This document shows positions 46,021-56,079 of a DNA stretch of 64,000 nt, piece after piece. Position 1 is the first letter of the stretch; every line of letters begins with the position of its first letter. The position numbers and the translations under genes were made by a program. This DNA is from Immersiella caudata (Eukaryota > Ascomycota > Sordariomycetes > Sordariales > Lasiosphaeriaceae): the NCBI GenBank assembly GCA_030512335.1, contig JAULSU010000007.1:1116001-1180000 (forward strand). Direction: 5' to 3'. The notes under the pieces are model-generated. The model worked only from the letters and a program-made list of their open reading frames with translations, searched no databases and was not told the DNA's origin.

Positions 46021-48219
46021 CTACTTCTTCCGTTTCGACTGCACCTGCGTATGGAGGTCCTCCAAGACGCCGTGCTCCGCTAGCCTCCTCACCCACTGGT
46101 GGATGGCGGGCGTGAAGTCGCTCAGTCCCGAAAGGCGTGGTGTGTTCACCTCCTGCAATTGGCTCGCCTGATATCTCTCGCGGAGGTTCTTCTGCCTCTG
46201 GATCAGCTGCTCACGGCGTTGGAGAGCCTCGTTGATCTCATCCTCCAGTTCAAGTGGGCGAACAGCGTTGACTTGGTCTTTGTCAAGACCAAACTGCGCC
46301 AGCTCTTCCGAGTTTCCATCCAGAATAGCACCAAGATCGTCTTCGGGCCCAGTAGCCCAGAATGGGCTGTTGCTCCACTGGTCCTTGAGGGCTTCCAGGT
46401 GGGCGATGTTGCGCGCAAGCTCCTGGCGAAGCAGCAAAGTGTCATCGCTATCGGCGCATACAGCCATGAGTGTGTATTGGATATTGTCATTGGCTGCCAT
46501 CCTGGCTTGGATGGCAGTGGCGGCGCGGTCGAACCAGGTCTCGCCCTCCTTGAACAAGCCTGCAGGGGTTTTATTGTCAGCAACAGGCGCCGGCGAAGTG
46601 CTTTCCACACCTTTCCTGGGACTTACCGGCAATGGCAGGCTTCAACTTGAGGCCGTCGAGCTCCCATATCTTGTTTCCGACAGGGACATAGGCAATGTAG
46701 TGGAATGTGTCAGTCGGCGTACCCTCCGACTCATCATCATTGTCATCCGTATCATCCTCCTCCTCGCCACCGTCCTCCGCAGCTTGCATCTTCTTCGCAG
46801 TGGCTGCATTTTTGCCCTTGCCCTTGCCCTTGCCCTTGCCCTTGCCCTTGCCCTTGCCTTTGCGTTTTGCTTTGGGCTTGGGCGTCCGCTTCGCCGAAGC
46901 GTTCTTACGCTTCTTGGCCGCCAGAGCGTCTATCTTGTTCTGAAGGGCTAGCGCCGCGTCAAGGTGGTCTAATCGGCTACATCCGTGTCAGTTATTCCCC
47001 ATGACACAAAACAAGGCGATAATGAACTCACCGAGAGAATGAGTTGTGGGCCGTGCGAATCCAGGTACTGTTGTCGATGCGGGCACCCCTCTGTGGGGAA
47101 GTCATTCCTTGGGTCTGGTATTTGAAAGTTGCAAGCCTGTCGTCCAGCTTCAAACCGTCGAGATTCATGATGATGTTCATCATGGCGATGGTTGCACAAG
47201 CATTGTTGGTGGTCTGATTCGCAAACCACAAGTTTCCAATCTGCTCGTCATCTGCTGTTTTACCGTATTCGTTGTCGACTGTAGAAGCGGGAATCAAGAG
47301 GATAAATCCATACAGGCCTCTGGTATGAGTTAGCAGCGCAAGCAGCGAGAGATGAATGCAGGACTTGCCGAATGGAGTTGAGCTCGTCCATGACTGGCAC
47401 ATCGATGATTTTCACTCCTCTCACGCCGACTTTTTTCAGTACATGCGTAAAGAAGTCCTACTTGATCGTCAGCCAGGGAAGAGGAGACAACTGGGGGCAA
47501 GGTTGGGTGCGTACAGGATCAGACTCCAGCTCTATCCAGCTGAGCCATTCATCGGCCTCGTCGTCGCCAAATGCAGCAACCGAGTCGTCAAGAAGCTCCA
47601 TGTGGTCCGGTTCAACAATAGCAGGACCGCTCCCTAGAGCTGGAGCAGCCTTCCGCTTTCTGTTTCCACGGCCTATTGATAGCCCTAGTGACGCCATAAC
47701 CTGCGTTTCAATATGCTCTTTGGCCTGCTCACTAACGCTGTCTTCAGCTTGCTCATCCGCTTCTTCGTTTCCGTCGATGCCTGCGTTTCTGATCGGCAAC
47801 CCCTCAGCGGATTTCTTGGACACATGCTCTCCCGACTCAGCAGGCGTCTTCGCAGCCGCCTTCCTGACCGATGGCTTCTTGACAGACGGCTTTGCGATAG
47901 GCGTCGGCTCTTCCGGCGTCTTCGTAGCCAGCCTCCTGTCCGGTGTCTGAACAGAAGACGCCTCCTTGACGGGCGGAGTAGGCGTCCTCTTGGCAGGCGT
48001 CTTCTTGACGGCCGAATCCTCAACAGCACTCTTTTCGACAGCAGTCTTCTTGGCAGGCGTCTTGGCAGGCGTCGGAGTCTTCTTTTTTAAAGACTCATTG
48101 ATCACGCCCGGATGAAGGTCGGCTTGCTTGCGCTCCCGGGTAGAGCGGCGCGGCTCGCTCCCGCTGCCGCCGGTTTCCTCGCCGGAGGGGTTGGATTTTC
48201 TGGTCCGCTTGGGGGGCAT
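46021..48219 (-). CDS. Ubiquitin C-terminal hydrolase of the UCH37/BAP1 type (peptidase C12)
   Basis: Five exons: 48219-47515, 47457-47369, 47319-47032, 46976-46627, 46559-46021; 656 aa. The first ~190 residues are basic with KTPAKK/KTPAKR-type repeats resembling chromatin-protein tails. The UCH domain starts at WLSWIELESDP and holds Q300 in LWFANQTTN, catalytic C306 in NNACATIAMMN, H453 in FHYIAYVPVG and D468 in IWELDGLK. Between them, a (Lys-Gly)n run is inserted in the crossover-loop region. The C-terminal part has NIQYTLMAVCADSDD and a coiled coil, then a ULD-like end (DFTPAIHQWVRRLAEHGVLE). The family trims ubiquitin from chromatin or proteasome-bound substrates. The intron at 47368-47320 uses a GC donor (CG|GCAAGT) with a GCTAAC branch. 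Confidence 0.92.
46814..46861 (-). repeat. In-frame hexanucleotide microsatellite coding (Lys-Gly)n
   Basis: On the plus strand GCCCTT is repeated seven times (46814-46855), then GCCTTT. On the coding strand this is AAGGGC, encoding alternating Lys and Gly in the UCH protein. Unit length is a multiple of three, so copy-number change alters length without shifting frame. Confidence 0.9.
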
Positions 48220-49667
48220 CTTGCCGCGTTTCAGGAAAATTTTGGTGATTTTTGACCAGAAGGGACAAGGAAAGAATTAGTGCTTGTCGACAGAGCAGGG
48301 CTAAGTACAGTTCAAAAAGGGGAACCCTTGACGGTAGTCAAAAGTGCCGAACGAGCTCGTCAGAGTGAGAAGCCGCTCAAGAGGCGGGTCATCTGAATAC
48401 AAGACACTGCATGCCGAGTTTTCTCTCCGTGCTTGCAGATGAATCGCGCTGTGTGTTTATAGCGACTGTTTCGTAGTGATGCGCTGGGGTGTAGTGTCAG
48501 CAAAGGCGCCCCCTGGAACAAACATCGCGGACAAAGCTGAGTGCACTCACTGAAAGCCGCAATTGCTGTTTGCGACCACCTCCAGCCTGTGATAGTGTGA
48601 CATACGCCCTAAATACCAAAAACGAACCAGGTAACAAAATTAGCCGAGCAAATCAGGCTGCGCGATGAAAACAAGCAAGTTGGAGATTGGTTTCTGAGAG
48701 CAAGATGTGGTTCGGGACCCAGCAGATGCAAGTGAACAGCGGCTCCCTTGGCATGCAGCTTCCCCTGAAGCTTCGACCAATCAGGAGCTGAACAGCTGTT
48801 CGCTCTTTCACAACTACAACGAGGCAGGCGCCGCAGAATTCAGTCGCCTTTTCGTATCTGGAGGTTGCGGCTGCTCGAAGTCTTGGCTGCTCACAAGCGA
48901 ATGTGCAAATACACCGTTCAATCGTCTCTAAACAACATATCTCTATATACAACACACACGACTACCACTGCAGCAGCCCCGACTTCGGCTACACCAAAGG
49001 CCTCTTCCAGCTAAACGGAGGTATCAAAAGTAACCTTTACAGCCTTTCTAATTAATTCCAATGCCTCCCTTTAGCGAAAAGGAGGCAATTTTGACTAATT
49101 TTAATACCTTACTTGGCTAAAAAGAGACCTTAGGTGTAATGGCAGCAGGGGCTGCCGTAGTAACCTGGAATGGTGGTGTGGTGGATATGTAAGGGTTATG
49201 TGTAGGATACGGTGCATATGGACAGTGGTACGGTACAAATATACGTTCTATTTCCACAATCCTGGCCCTTTTCTGCATATCAACCTATGGGGGGGGTGGT
49301 GTGGGGGGGGGGGGGGGCGCATTTTCGTCCCTTGAAGAAGCAGACGAGCTTCCTTAGATCACTAAACAGTCAGTACCACCAACAGGGAGAGCAAGCTTTG
49401 AGATTAGATTGCAGATGTAAGATGGAATAGTATCTGTATTCATAAGAGTAGTAGTTGGTATATCATCACGGTTCCTTCATTCCATTTTTCCCTTCCCAAA
49501 GCAAAGCGCCGGCCTCCTAATCCTAGAAAGAGCCAAAGCTCCTGGTATAGAGCGAGCTATCATCATCCTAATTAGGGCCCCTTATTGGCCACTGTTGCCC
49601 TTATTAGTTCCAAGCCCCCTCCATGCCAAGAGGGCAGACCCCCATCCCCCTCATCCGTTCCTGAGGC
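48220..49667. other. Intergenic, 1.4 kb, with long G runs
   Basis: Upstream of the UCH gene. Contains a G8 run at 49289-49296 and a G15 run at 49303-49317 separated by TGGTGT, and near 49060-49090 an inverted pair (TGCCTCC...GGAGGCA). No gene recognised. Confidence 0.5.
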
Positions 49668-50747
49668 TTATGCCCCAACGACCCAGACCTCCACCCCCAG
49701 CACCCCAAACTTCTCCCCTTCGTCACTCAATCTCTCGTTCCCAAATGTCTGGCAAGTCGAACTGACCCCCTTTTCGAGCGCATCGTCCAGCCACAAACCA
49801 TACTTGCCGTCTCCAGCGCCCAGGCTCAAAAAGTGCGTCTCGCACAGCATATAGTACTCATTCACCCCGCTGTACGGAAACGCCTTGAATCGTATTGACG
49901 GCGATCCTGGCGAGTTCAGCGTGGTGGTCCTTCCCGTGAGATGCGTGGTATCCTCCGAGGGGGGCGGCGGGAGGGACGCAAGAGTTGAGGCCCTCCAGAG
50001 AAAGCACTCGCCTGTGCCGAAATATTTAGGTGCTGGGTGGGGAAGATCTGAGAGGTAGGCTCCAAAGATCTGGGAACGCGTTAGTATTCTTGTTTCATAG
50101 CCAGCAAGAGAGGGGAGACATACGCCGCCTTCGCAATCTTTCACGACAAGCACAAATCCCACTCTTTTCCCCCTGTAAACATCGCATTTATCGTAGAGCG
50201 TCGCGAGACTTGCGCCGTCTTGCTCAAGGGAGTATACGAGGTTCCACTCGTCCGCTAGGCTTAGCCGTGCCGGTACCAGCGTGCGAATCTCCTCTGCAAC
50301 GGCAGGCGTAAGCAACCGCGCGTCGGCCGCCGTGTCCGGGGCAAAGCCCTTCAGTTGGAGCGGTTCAAGCGGTGGTGGTTTTAATGGCGATGCGGGGCGG
50401 CGAGAATGGGAGTGGGGTGGGGTGTAGACGCCGTCGAGGCCGTTTCCGTGGGACCACATCTTGTCGTCGTGGTGGGAGAAGGAGTCTTCGGGAGAGGAGC
50501 GGGTGTGGTAAGGGGGCGTGGTCGCTGTGGTGGTTTCGGCGGAGAAGCGTCGCACCAAGCCGCCCCAGAGCGAGGAGACGGAGGAGGAGAGAAATGTGGA
50601 GGAAGCGCCGGTCGTGGTGGGGGTTGCGGCGCCGGAGGAGGGGGCCGGGGAAGAGTCGGGCGAGTCGGAGCGGTAGGGGTAGGGGTTTCGGTAGCTCATT
50701 GTCGGGGAGGTCGGGCTGCAAGTTATGTTGGTGGCGGGGGAACTCAT
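49668..50747 (-). CDS. OXR1: Oxidation resistance protein, TLDc domain (OXR1 type)
   Basis: Two exons, 50747-50124 and 50069-49668; 341 aa. The first ~100 residues are Ser/Pro/Thr-rich and likely disordered. The TLDc domain starts at LTPAVAEEIRTLVPARLSLA and includes WNLVYSLEQDGASLATLYDK and GFVLVVKDCEGGIFGAYLSD across the splice join. It continues with YFGTGECFLWR, FKAFPYSGVNEYYMLCETHF and the closing KYGLWLDDALEKGVSSTCQT. OXR1/TLDc proteins act in oxidative stress defence and regulate V-ATPase assembly in yeast. The 54-nt intron (ATACTAAC branch) is stop-free and a multiple of three, so an unspliced reading adds 18 residues that interrupt the conserved GG-IFGAYLS. A second Met (MSYRNPYPYR) could be the start. 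Confidence 0.92.
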   Translation of the reverse strand: MSSPATNITCSPTSPTMSYRNPYPYRSDSPDSSPAPSSGAATPTTTGASSTFLSSSVSSLWGGLVRRFSAETTTATTPPYHTRSSPEDSFSHHDDKMWSHGNGLDGVYTPPHSHSRRPASPLKPPPLEPLQLKGFAPDTAADARLLTPAVAEEIRTLVPARLSLADEWNLVYSLEQDGASLATLYDKCDVYRGKRVGFVLVVKDCEGGVCLPSLAGYETRILTRSQIFGAYLSDLPHPAPKYFGTGECFLWRASTLASLPPPPSEDTTHLTGRTTTLNSPGSPSIRFKAFPYSGVNEYYMLCETHFLSLGAGDGKYGLWLDDALEKGVSSTCQTFGNERLSDEGEKFGVLGVEVWVVGA

Positions 50748-51228
50748 TCAATCGTTTTGAAGACAATGTCGGTGCGCATGTCGGTGCGGGACATCAGGAA
50801 AATGGATGCAGGGTATTTTATAATGAGGGCGCAAACGAGTCCGCGAATGCAAGGGCGGAGGACGACTGGCGGCGGGATGCCATCAGCTTCATCAGGCCAT
50901 GGAACGCGATGATGCGTGGCAGAAGGTTTCCAGAAATCTAGAGCCAAGACCGCGAGGCGCCTGCAGAGGGTCAGGGCCGTTTAGGTAGCGCTTGGTATTT
51001 CTGGGAGCTTTATGCACATAATTAGCCCAAGGGGGTACGCCGAGATACTTGGTGCCTGCGATCTTGGCACTAAGAATGTGGGGAGTCATCATGGCTCGCG
51101 GTGTCCGCGGCGGCTGCTGCCAAGGCTCCAAAGCCGCAAAAGGTGTGTCAAGGGCTCCGCGGCCTGCGTTTCTGACCACAGGAATCGCTGGAATCAAAGG
51201 GAAGGCCACGCGTGACATCCGAATATTT
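50748..51228. other. Intergenic, 481 bp
   Basis: Between OXR1 (its promoter) and the 3' end of HEM4. No gene seen. Confidence 0.5.
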
Positions 51229-52128
51229 TCATTGTTTTACCAAATGCTTAGTAAATTGCGTAATGCCATGCCGAACCCCCTCTGGGCTCGGTTGGGCGGC
51301 GCAAACCTCCGGGTGGAAGGCGAATTCGCGAATCAGATGGTCCCGAGTCGTCGTTCCGATTGTCGCGATGTATGTCTTCCGTGCCGAGTCTCGCAGCGTA
51401 CTTACGCCGGCGGCGCCCAGCACGCCCAATGCGGACAGCATAGCCTCGCACCCTGTAGGCGAAAACACCACCACCCATCGCGCTGCCCGGTCTGCCGTCT
51501 TGTCCAGCCACTGGTCAAAGTCGCTTCGGAACGACTGCATCACGCCTGTCCGGTAAACGACGACTTCGTCAACTGGGTACGATGCTGCTCCCAGGACCTT
51601 TGGGATGACGTCGCGGCGTTGCTCTCCGACGAGGAAGAGCAGCGGCGGCATGCTGGAACGGTCCTTGTACCATTCTGCGTAGTGCTTCAGGATGAATTGA
51701 GCCAGGTCTGTGCCGTAACCTGTGTGCTCGCCGAAGATGTTCAGCGGGTGGGCGCTGGGAACGGGGACGGCTTTCAAAGCTCGCGTGGTGGCCGGTCCGA
51801 CACTGTAGATTGGAACGCCGCCGAGATCCGGCCATAGCTCCGTGCCGTTGCTGGCGCCTTCTTGGATGAGAGCTGAGAACGCCTCGACAGCACGCTGTGA
51901 TGTAAAGATCATCCCGCCGTATGCGCTGCCCTGAGCGCTGCTGACTGAATTGTTTCGGAGCACCTGGCGCACCCTCGTCATCCCTGTCTCGTCGAAGTGG
52001 TGCTCGAGCACAGGCACAAACACGGGCTCGAAGTCGAAGCCATCGTCCGTGCTGGAGAACAGCTCGTCGTAAGCGTCGCCGGGCGTCGACTTGGTCTTGA
52101 GGAGGAAAACCGGCGTTTTGGTCGACAT
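51229..52128 (-). CDS. HEM4: Uroporphyrinogen-III synthase
   Basis: Single exon, 299 aa (MSTKTPVFLLKTKSTPGDAY). The HemD fold is seen as two related alpha/beta halves: the first has FEPVFVPVLEHHFD and YGGMIFTSQRAVEAF. The second has VPIYSVGPATTRAL, PLLFLVGEQRRDVIP, VVVYRTGVMQ, WVVVFSPTGCEAMLSALGV and YIATIGTTTRDHL. The enzyme closes hydroxymethylbilane to uroporphyrinogen III in cytosolic heme synthesis. The length matches fungal homologues. It shares a 266-bp divergent promoter with ERV1. Confidence 0.95.
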   Translation of the reverse strand: MSTKTPVFLLKTKSTPGDAYDELFSSTDDGFDFEPVFVPVLEHHFDETGMTRVRQVLRNNSVSSAQGSAYGGMIFTSQRAVEAFSALIQEGASNGTELWPDLGGVPIYSVGPATTRALKAVPVPSAHPLNIFGEHTGYGTDLAQFILKHYAEWYKDRSSMPPLLFLVGEQRRDVIPKVLGAASYPVDEVVVYRTGVMQSFRSDFDQWLDKTADRAARWVVVFSPTGCEAMLSALGVLGAAGVSTLRDSARKTYIATIGTTTRDHLIREFAFHPEVCAAQPSPEGVRHGITQFTKHLVKQ

Positions 52129-52394
52129 TTTGAGAGAGAAGAGGAATGGTGCCGGCTTTAAGACAAAATTCCTGAGGCTTGTCAGGAACTACAAAGGTTC
52201 CAGGCGCCTTCCACCCCGCCAAATGGCAGCTTTATCGCGATAAAGGCGTGGGACTGCGGGGCGCGCCGAGACCCCCTGCAAGCCACCACGCGGCGCGATC
52301 CAACCCCTGTCGCGATTATCAGCACCTTCGCGCTGCTTACCAACCCCAACTTTCCACGGCTACCTTTGGAGATCAAACTACGGACGACCTCACG
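52129..52394. promoter_or_regulatory. HEM4/ERV1 divergent promoter with a GATA-type palindrome
   Basis: The 266 bp between start codons contain a perfect 16-bp palindrome CTTTATCGCGATAAAG at 52230-52245, i.e. two inverted GATAA sites flanking CGCG. A related TCGCGATTATC lies at 52310-52320. Fungal GATA factors, including iron-responsive ones, bind GATAA-type sites; assignment to any one factor is inference. Confidence 0.4.
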
Positions 52395-52965
52395 ATGGGA
52401 GTCGAAGAACCAGCGCCCAACGCCGGCGCACCAACCAGCGAAACCTCCAAGAAATATCCAAAGGGCGTCATCCTCGGCAAGGACGGAAAGCCGTACGTCT
52501 CACTCTCTCTACTTCCCTCAGCCCCCCATTCGGCCTAACCTCAGCTAACCCACTCCTCACAGCTGTCGCTCCTGCAACTCCTTCTCCGCCTTCACCTCCC
52601 AATCCCGCCTCCTCATGCCCCCGAAAGACTGCCCTCCCGACTCTCCTCAGCTCGGCCGCGCAACCTGGACCCTCCTGCACTCCATCGCCGCCTCTTATCC
52701 CTCCTCCCCGACGCCCACCCAACAATCCGAGATTACGCAGTTCATGTCGCTTTTTTCGAAGCTGTACCCGTGCTGGGTGTGCGCGGAGGACTTTCAGAAG
52801 TACATGGCGAAGGATAAGGTAAGGGTGGGGAGTAGGGACGAGTTCGGAAAGTGGCTTTGCGAGGCGCATAATGAGGTGAATAGGAAGTTGGGAAAGAAGG
52901 AGTTTGATTGTGGGCTGTGGGAGGAGAGGTGGAGGACGGGTCGGAAGGATGGGAGGTGTGATTAG
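52395..52965 (+). CDS. ERV1: FAD-linked sulfhydryl oxidase Erv1 (ALR)
   Basis: Two exons, 52395-52492 and 52563-52965; 166 aa. The N-terminal shuttle cysteines are C34-R-S-C37. The Erv fold includes LGRATWTLLHSIAASYPSSP and the active-site C103-W-V-C106 in KLYPCWVCAEDF. The C-terminal structural pair C132/C149 sits in CEAHNEVNRKLGKKEFDC. Erv1 in the mitochondrial intermembrane space reoxidises Mia40 and passes electrons to cytochrome c, and has been linked to cytosolic Fe-S protein maturation. The 70-nt intron separates the leader from the CxxC. An upstream frame is open, but the ATG at 52395 is the first Met giving a family-like start. Confidence 0.95.
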
Positions 52966-53651
52966 GGCGAGGGAGGGCATTTTCAAGCAGCCGACAAGAG
53001 GCCACTGGTGGAAACAGTGTAGGACATGGTATTATGTACAAACAATGGCCAGGTACTGTGTATAACATTGGGGGCGGCGAGCATAGATCCGCGTTGGCTG
53101 GTGTGGGTGGGTTTGGTTCATCTCTTCTCAATCTCACAGCATGCAGGTGGTTATCTTCAAAACAACCGATTTTGAATTCGGGACCGAGTCGCAGGATCAA
53201 ATTTTCGGAAAGGAGGATTTCGAGGAAAGAAACCAGTCTCCGGACAGGGTACAGCAAAAACGCCGGATGGTCGGCCGTTGACCCGCCGATGCATCGGTTC
53301 CTGCCCAGCGGGGCCCGGGAGATCAATTACATCACCTGCGCATCACCAACCTTGGGGTCGGGCCGCTTGTGGGCTGGTCCTGACCTCGAGGTGCTGCCGA
53401 TTTGCGACAGTTTCCTGTTATATGCTGTCACATTTTCAGTCGTCGAGGGGGAAGGCAGTCTGGACTGAGAATGACCGTTCCATGACGGAGATGGTCAAGC
53501 GTCAGGTCCCAAGCGTGATTGAGATATCTCTTTCTTTTTCTCAACTTCTCCTTTCGTCTTCCCTTTCTATCCGGATTTCCCACTTCTCAAGCCTCTTGAC
53601 TCGTGCTCTTTTTTTCAGTAGTGCTGAGCTAGGCATCACCCAACAGCCAAA
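52966..53651. other. Intergenic, PDC promoter
   Basis: Contains a pyrimidine-rich stretch (about 53525-53620) directly upstream of the PDC start, as is common for strongly expressed fungal genes. No gene seen. Confidence 0.55.
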
Positions 53652-55490
53652 ATGGGAACCGACATCAGAACTCAGAGCCTCGCCAAGCCGGTCCCAGTGG
53701 CCGAGTACCTCTTCACACGGATTCACCAGCTCGGCATCCGCTCCATCCACGGCCTTCCTGGTGACTTCAACCTTGTAGCCCTCGACTACGTACCTAAATG
53801 CGGTCTCAAATGGGTCGGTAGTGTCAATGAGCTCAATGCCGGTTCGCCTCCCCTTTACCCTGTCTGACCCCTATTTGCCCTCGACTAACGTCCAGCTCCG
53901 TCCAGCCTACGCAGCAGATGGCTACGCCCGCTGTCTCGGCATCGGTGCCATCATAACGACATTCGGCGTCGGCGAACTCTCTGCCCTCAACGGCATCGCC
54001 GGCGCCCACGCGGAGCACGTCCCCGTCATCCACATCGTCGGCTGCCCCTCGACCATTTCCCAACGTAACGGCATGCTGCTCCACCACACCCTCGGCAACG
54101 GCGACTTCAACGTCTTTGCCACTATGGGCGCGCAAGTCTCTGTGGATGTTGCCCGGCTGAATAAACCCGGTGAGATCGCTAATCAGATTGACCACGCCCT
54201 GCGGGAGTGCTGGGTGCGCAGTCGGCCCGTCTACATCATGCTGCCCACGGATATGGTGGAGAAAAAGGTAGAGGGGAAGAGGCTGGAGGAGTACATTGAC
54301 TTGGAGGAGCCGAAGAACGATGAGGAGAGGGAGGATTATGTCGTGGATGTTGTGCTGAAGTATCTGCACGCGGCGAAGAAGCCCGTGGTGTTGGTCGACG
54401 CCTGCGCGATACGACACCGTGTGGTGGAGGTGGTGAGACAGCTGGTTCAGAAGACGAAGCTGCCCGTCTTCGTGACACCGATGGGCAAGGGCGCTGTGGA
54501 TGAGAGTTCTGAGTATTATGGGGGTGTCTACGCCGGGTCGGGAAGCCAGGAGAGTGTGGCGGATAGGGTGGAAAGTTCGGATTTGGTGCTGAGCGTGGGC
54601 GCGCTCAAGAGCGACTTCAACACGGCGGGGTTTTCGTACCGGACGAGTCAGCTGAACACCATTGATTTTCATAGTACGCACTGCACGGTGCGGTACTCGG
54701 AGTACCCCGGGGTGACGATGCGGGGTGTATTGAGGAAGGTGATCGAGAGGGTGGATGTGAAGAAGCTGGCGCGTGTCGAGAGTCCTGCTGTGAAGAACGA
54801 GGTGGCTGAGAACTTTGAGGACAGCAAGACGATCACGCAGGCGTGGTTTTGGCCGAGGGTTGGCGAGTATTTGCAGGAGGGGGATATCGTGGTGACGGAG
54901 ACAGGGACGTCCAACTTTGGCATTTGGGAGACCAAGTTCCCGTCGGGGGTGACGGGGGTAACGCAGGTATTCTGGGGCAGTATCGGATGGTCGGTAGGCG
55001 CTACGCAAGGGGCGGCACTGGCTGCGAAAGATTTGGGGACGACGAAGAGGACAATTTTGTTCGTGGGAGATGGATCATTCCAGCTTACGTGCCAGGAAGT
55101 ATCTACTATGATCAAGCATAAGCTAAACGTCACGATGTAAGTGCCCCTAGGATTGGATGTCGGAGAACGATGACTAACAGGAACAGATTCCTCATCTACA
55201 ACGAGGGCTTCACCATTGAGCGCTTCATTCACGGGATGAAGGCCGAGTACAACGACATCGAGAAGTGGAAGTACACCGAGCTGCCTGAAGTTCTTGGCGC
55301 ATCCCCGAAGCAGGTGAAAAAGTTTATCATCAAAACCAAGGACGAGCTTGAGAAGTTGCTCAAGGAAAAGGCCTTCAACGAGGCTAAGGGGCTGCAGTTT
55401 GTCGAGTTGTGGATGGACAAGGAGGATGCTCCAAGGGCGCTGAAGCTGACGGCTGAGATCTCGGCGAGGAACAATGCGAGGCTGGAGTAG
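53652..55490 (+). CDS. PDC1: Pyruvate decarboxylase
   Basis: Three exons, 53652-53841, 53906-55136, 55187-55490; 574 aa. The N-terminal domain has IHGLPGDFNLVALDY and E60 in SVNELNAAYAADGYAR, the residue that activates thiamine diphosphate. HTLGNGDFNVF carries the catalytic His pair region. The ThDP/Mg-binding motif begins GDGSFQLTCQEVSTM and runs across the last splice join to NVTIFLIYNEGFTIER. The enzyme converts pyruvate to acetaldehyde and CO2 in the cytosol, the committed step to ethanol. The first intron's true acceptor is the second CAG (GTCCAG before CCTAC), as the first shifts frame. Indolepyruvate decarboxylases are close relatives, but the sequence order and length fit PDC. Confidence 0.95.
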
Positions 55491-56079
55491 AATATGGGCT
55501 ATTGAAGTTAGATCTGGTATCCTTATTTGTCGCTAGTCAAATATGGATAAGGAATCGCAGAAGAACTTGAAAGAGCGCCAGTTTGCGGACAAGTTTGAGG
55601 TTGGGACTGCTGGTTTATGATGATCTTGAATGGGGATTGAAGTCTCTGGGTCGTCCAGTAACTAGCTTTTGCCACTGACAACCTACGATCGTGAGAGTAG
55701 GTAGTCTTCTGTGATGTGAGCGGGCACGTGAAAGCCGAAGTGGTGTCAGTTATCAACATCCAACCACTTCACAATTTGTCTGACAGGCTCCTACACTTGC
55801 GGAAACATGTAGATGGCGTAATTCTGGAAAGAACAATTTTGTTGGTATTTTTGTGGTTTTTGGTCGTTCACGTCGTCGAGGAAGGAGCATACGGGGTACA
55901 CGTGACTTCTCGAAAGTTTGGTGTCAGGGAGCAATTACCTAACGCCTTGCTCAACCAGCACCGAGTGCAATCACGATATTCAGAACTTGAACGTGAGCAA
56001 TCCCCCACTCAGTTCCACGCATATTTTGCTTCGCATGCCAATTGATTGGATTTGGATGTCATAGTTTCCGCCTTGGACA
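55491..56079. other. Intergenic between PDC and TAN1
   Basis: 589 bp, no gene recognised. Confidence 0.5.

Noticed and set aside
53833..55008. 391-codon open frame antisense to PDC
   Set aside because: It mirrors the codon bias of the PDC exon and encodes a His/Arg/Pro/Leu-rich sequence without domains.
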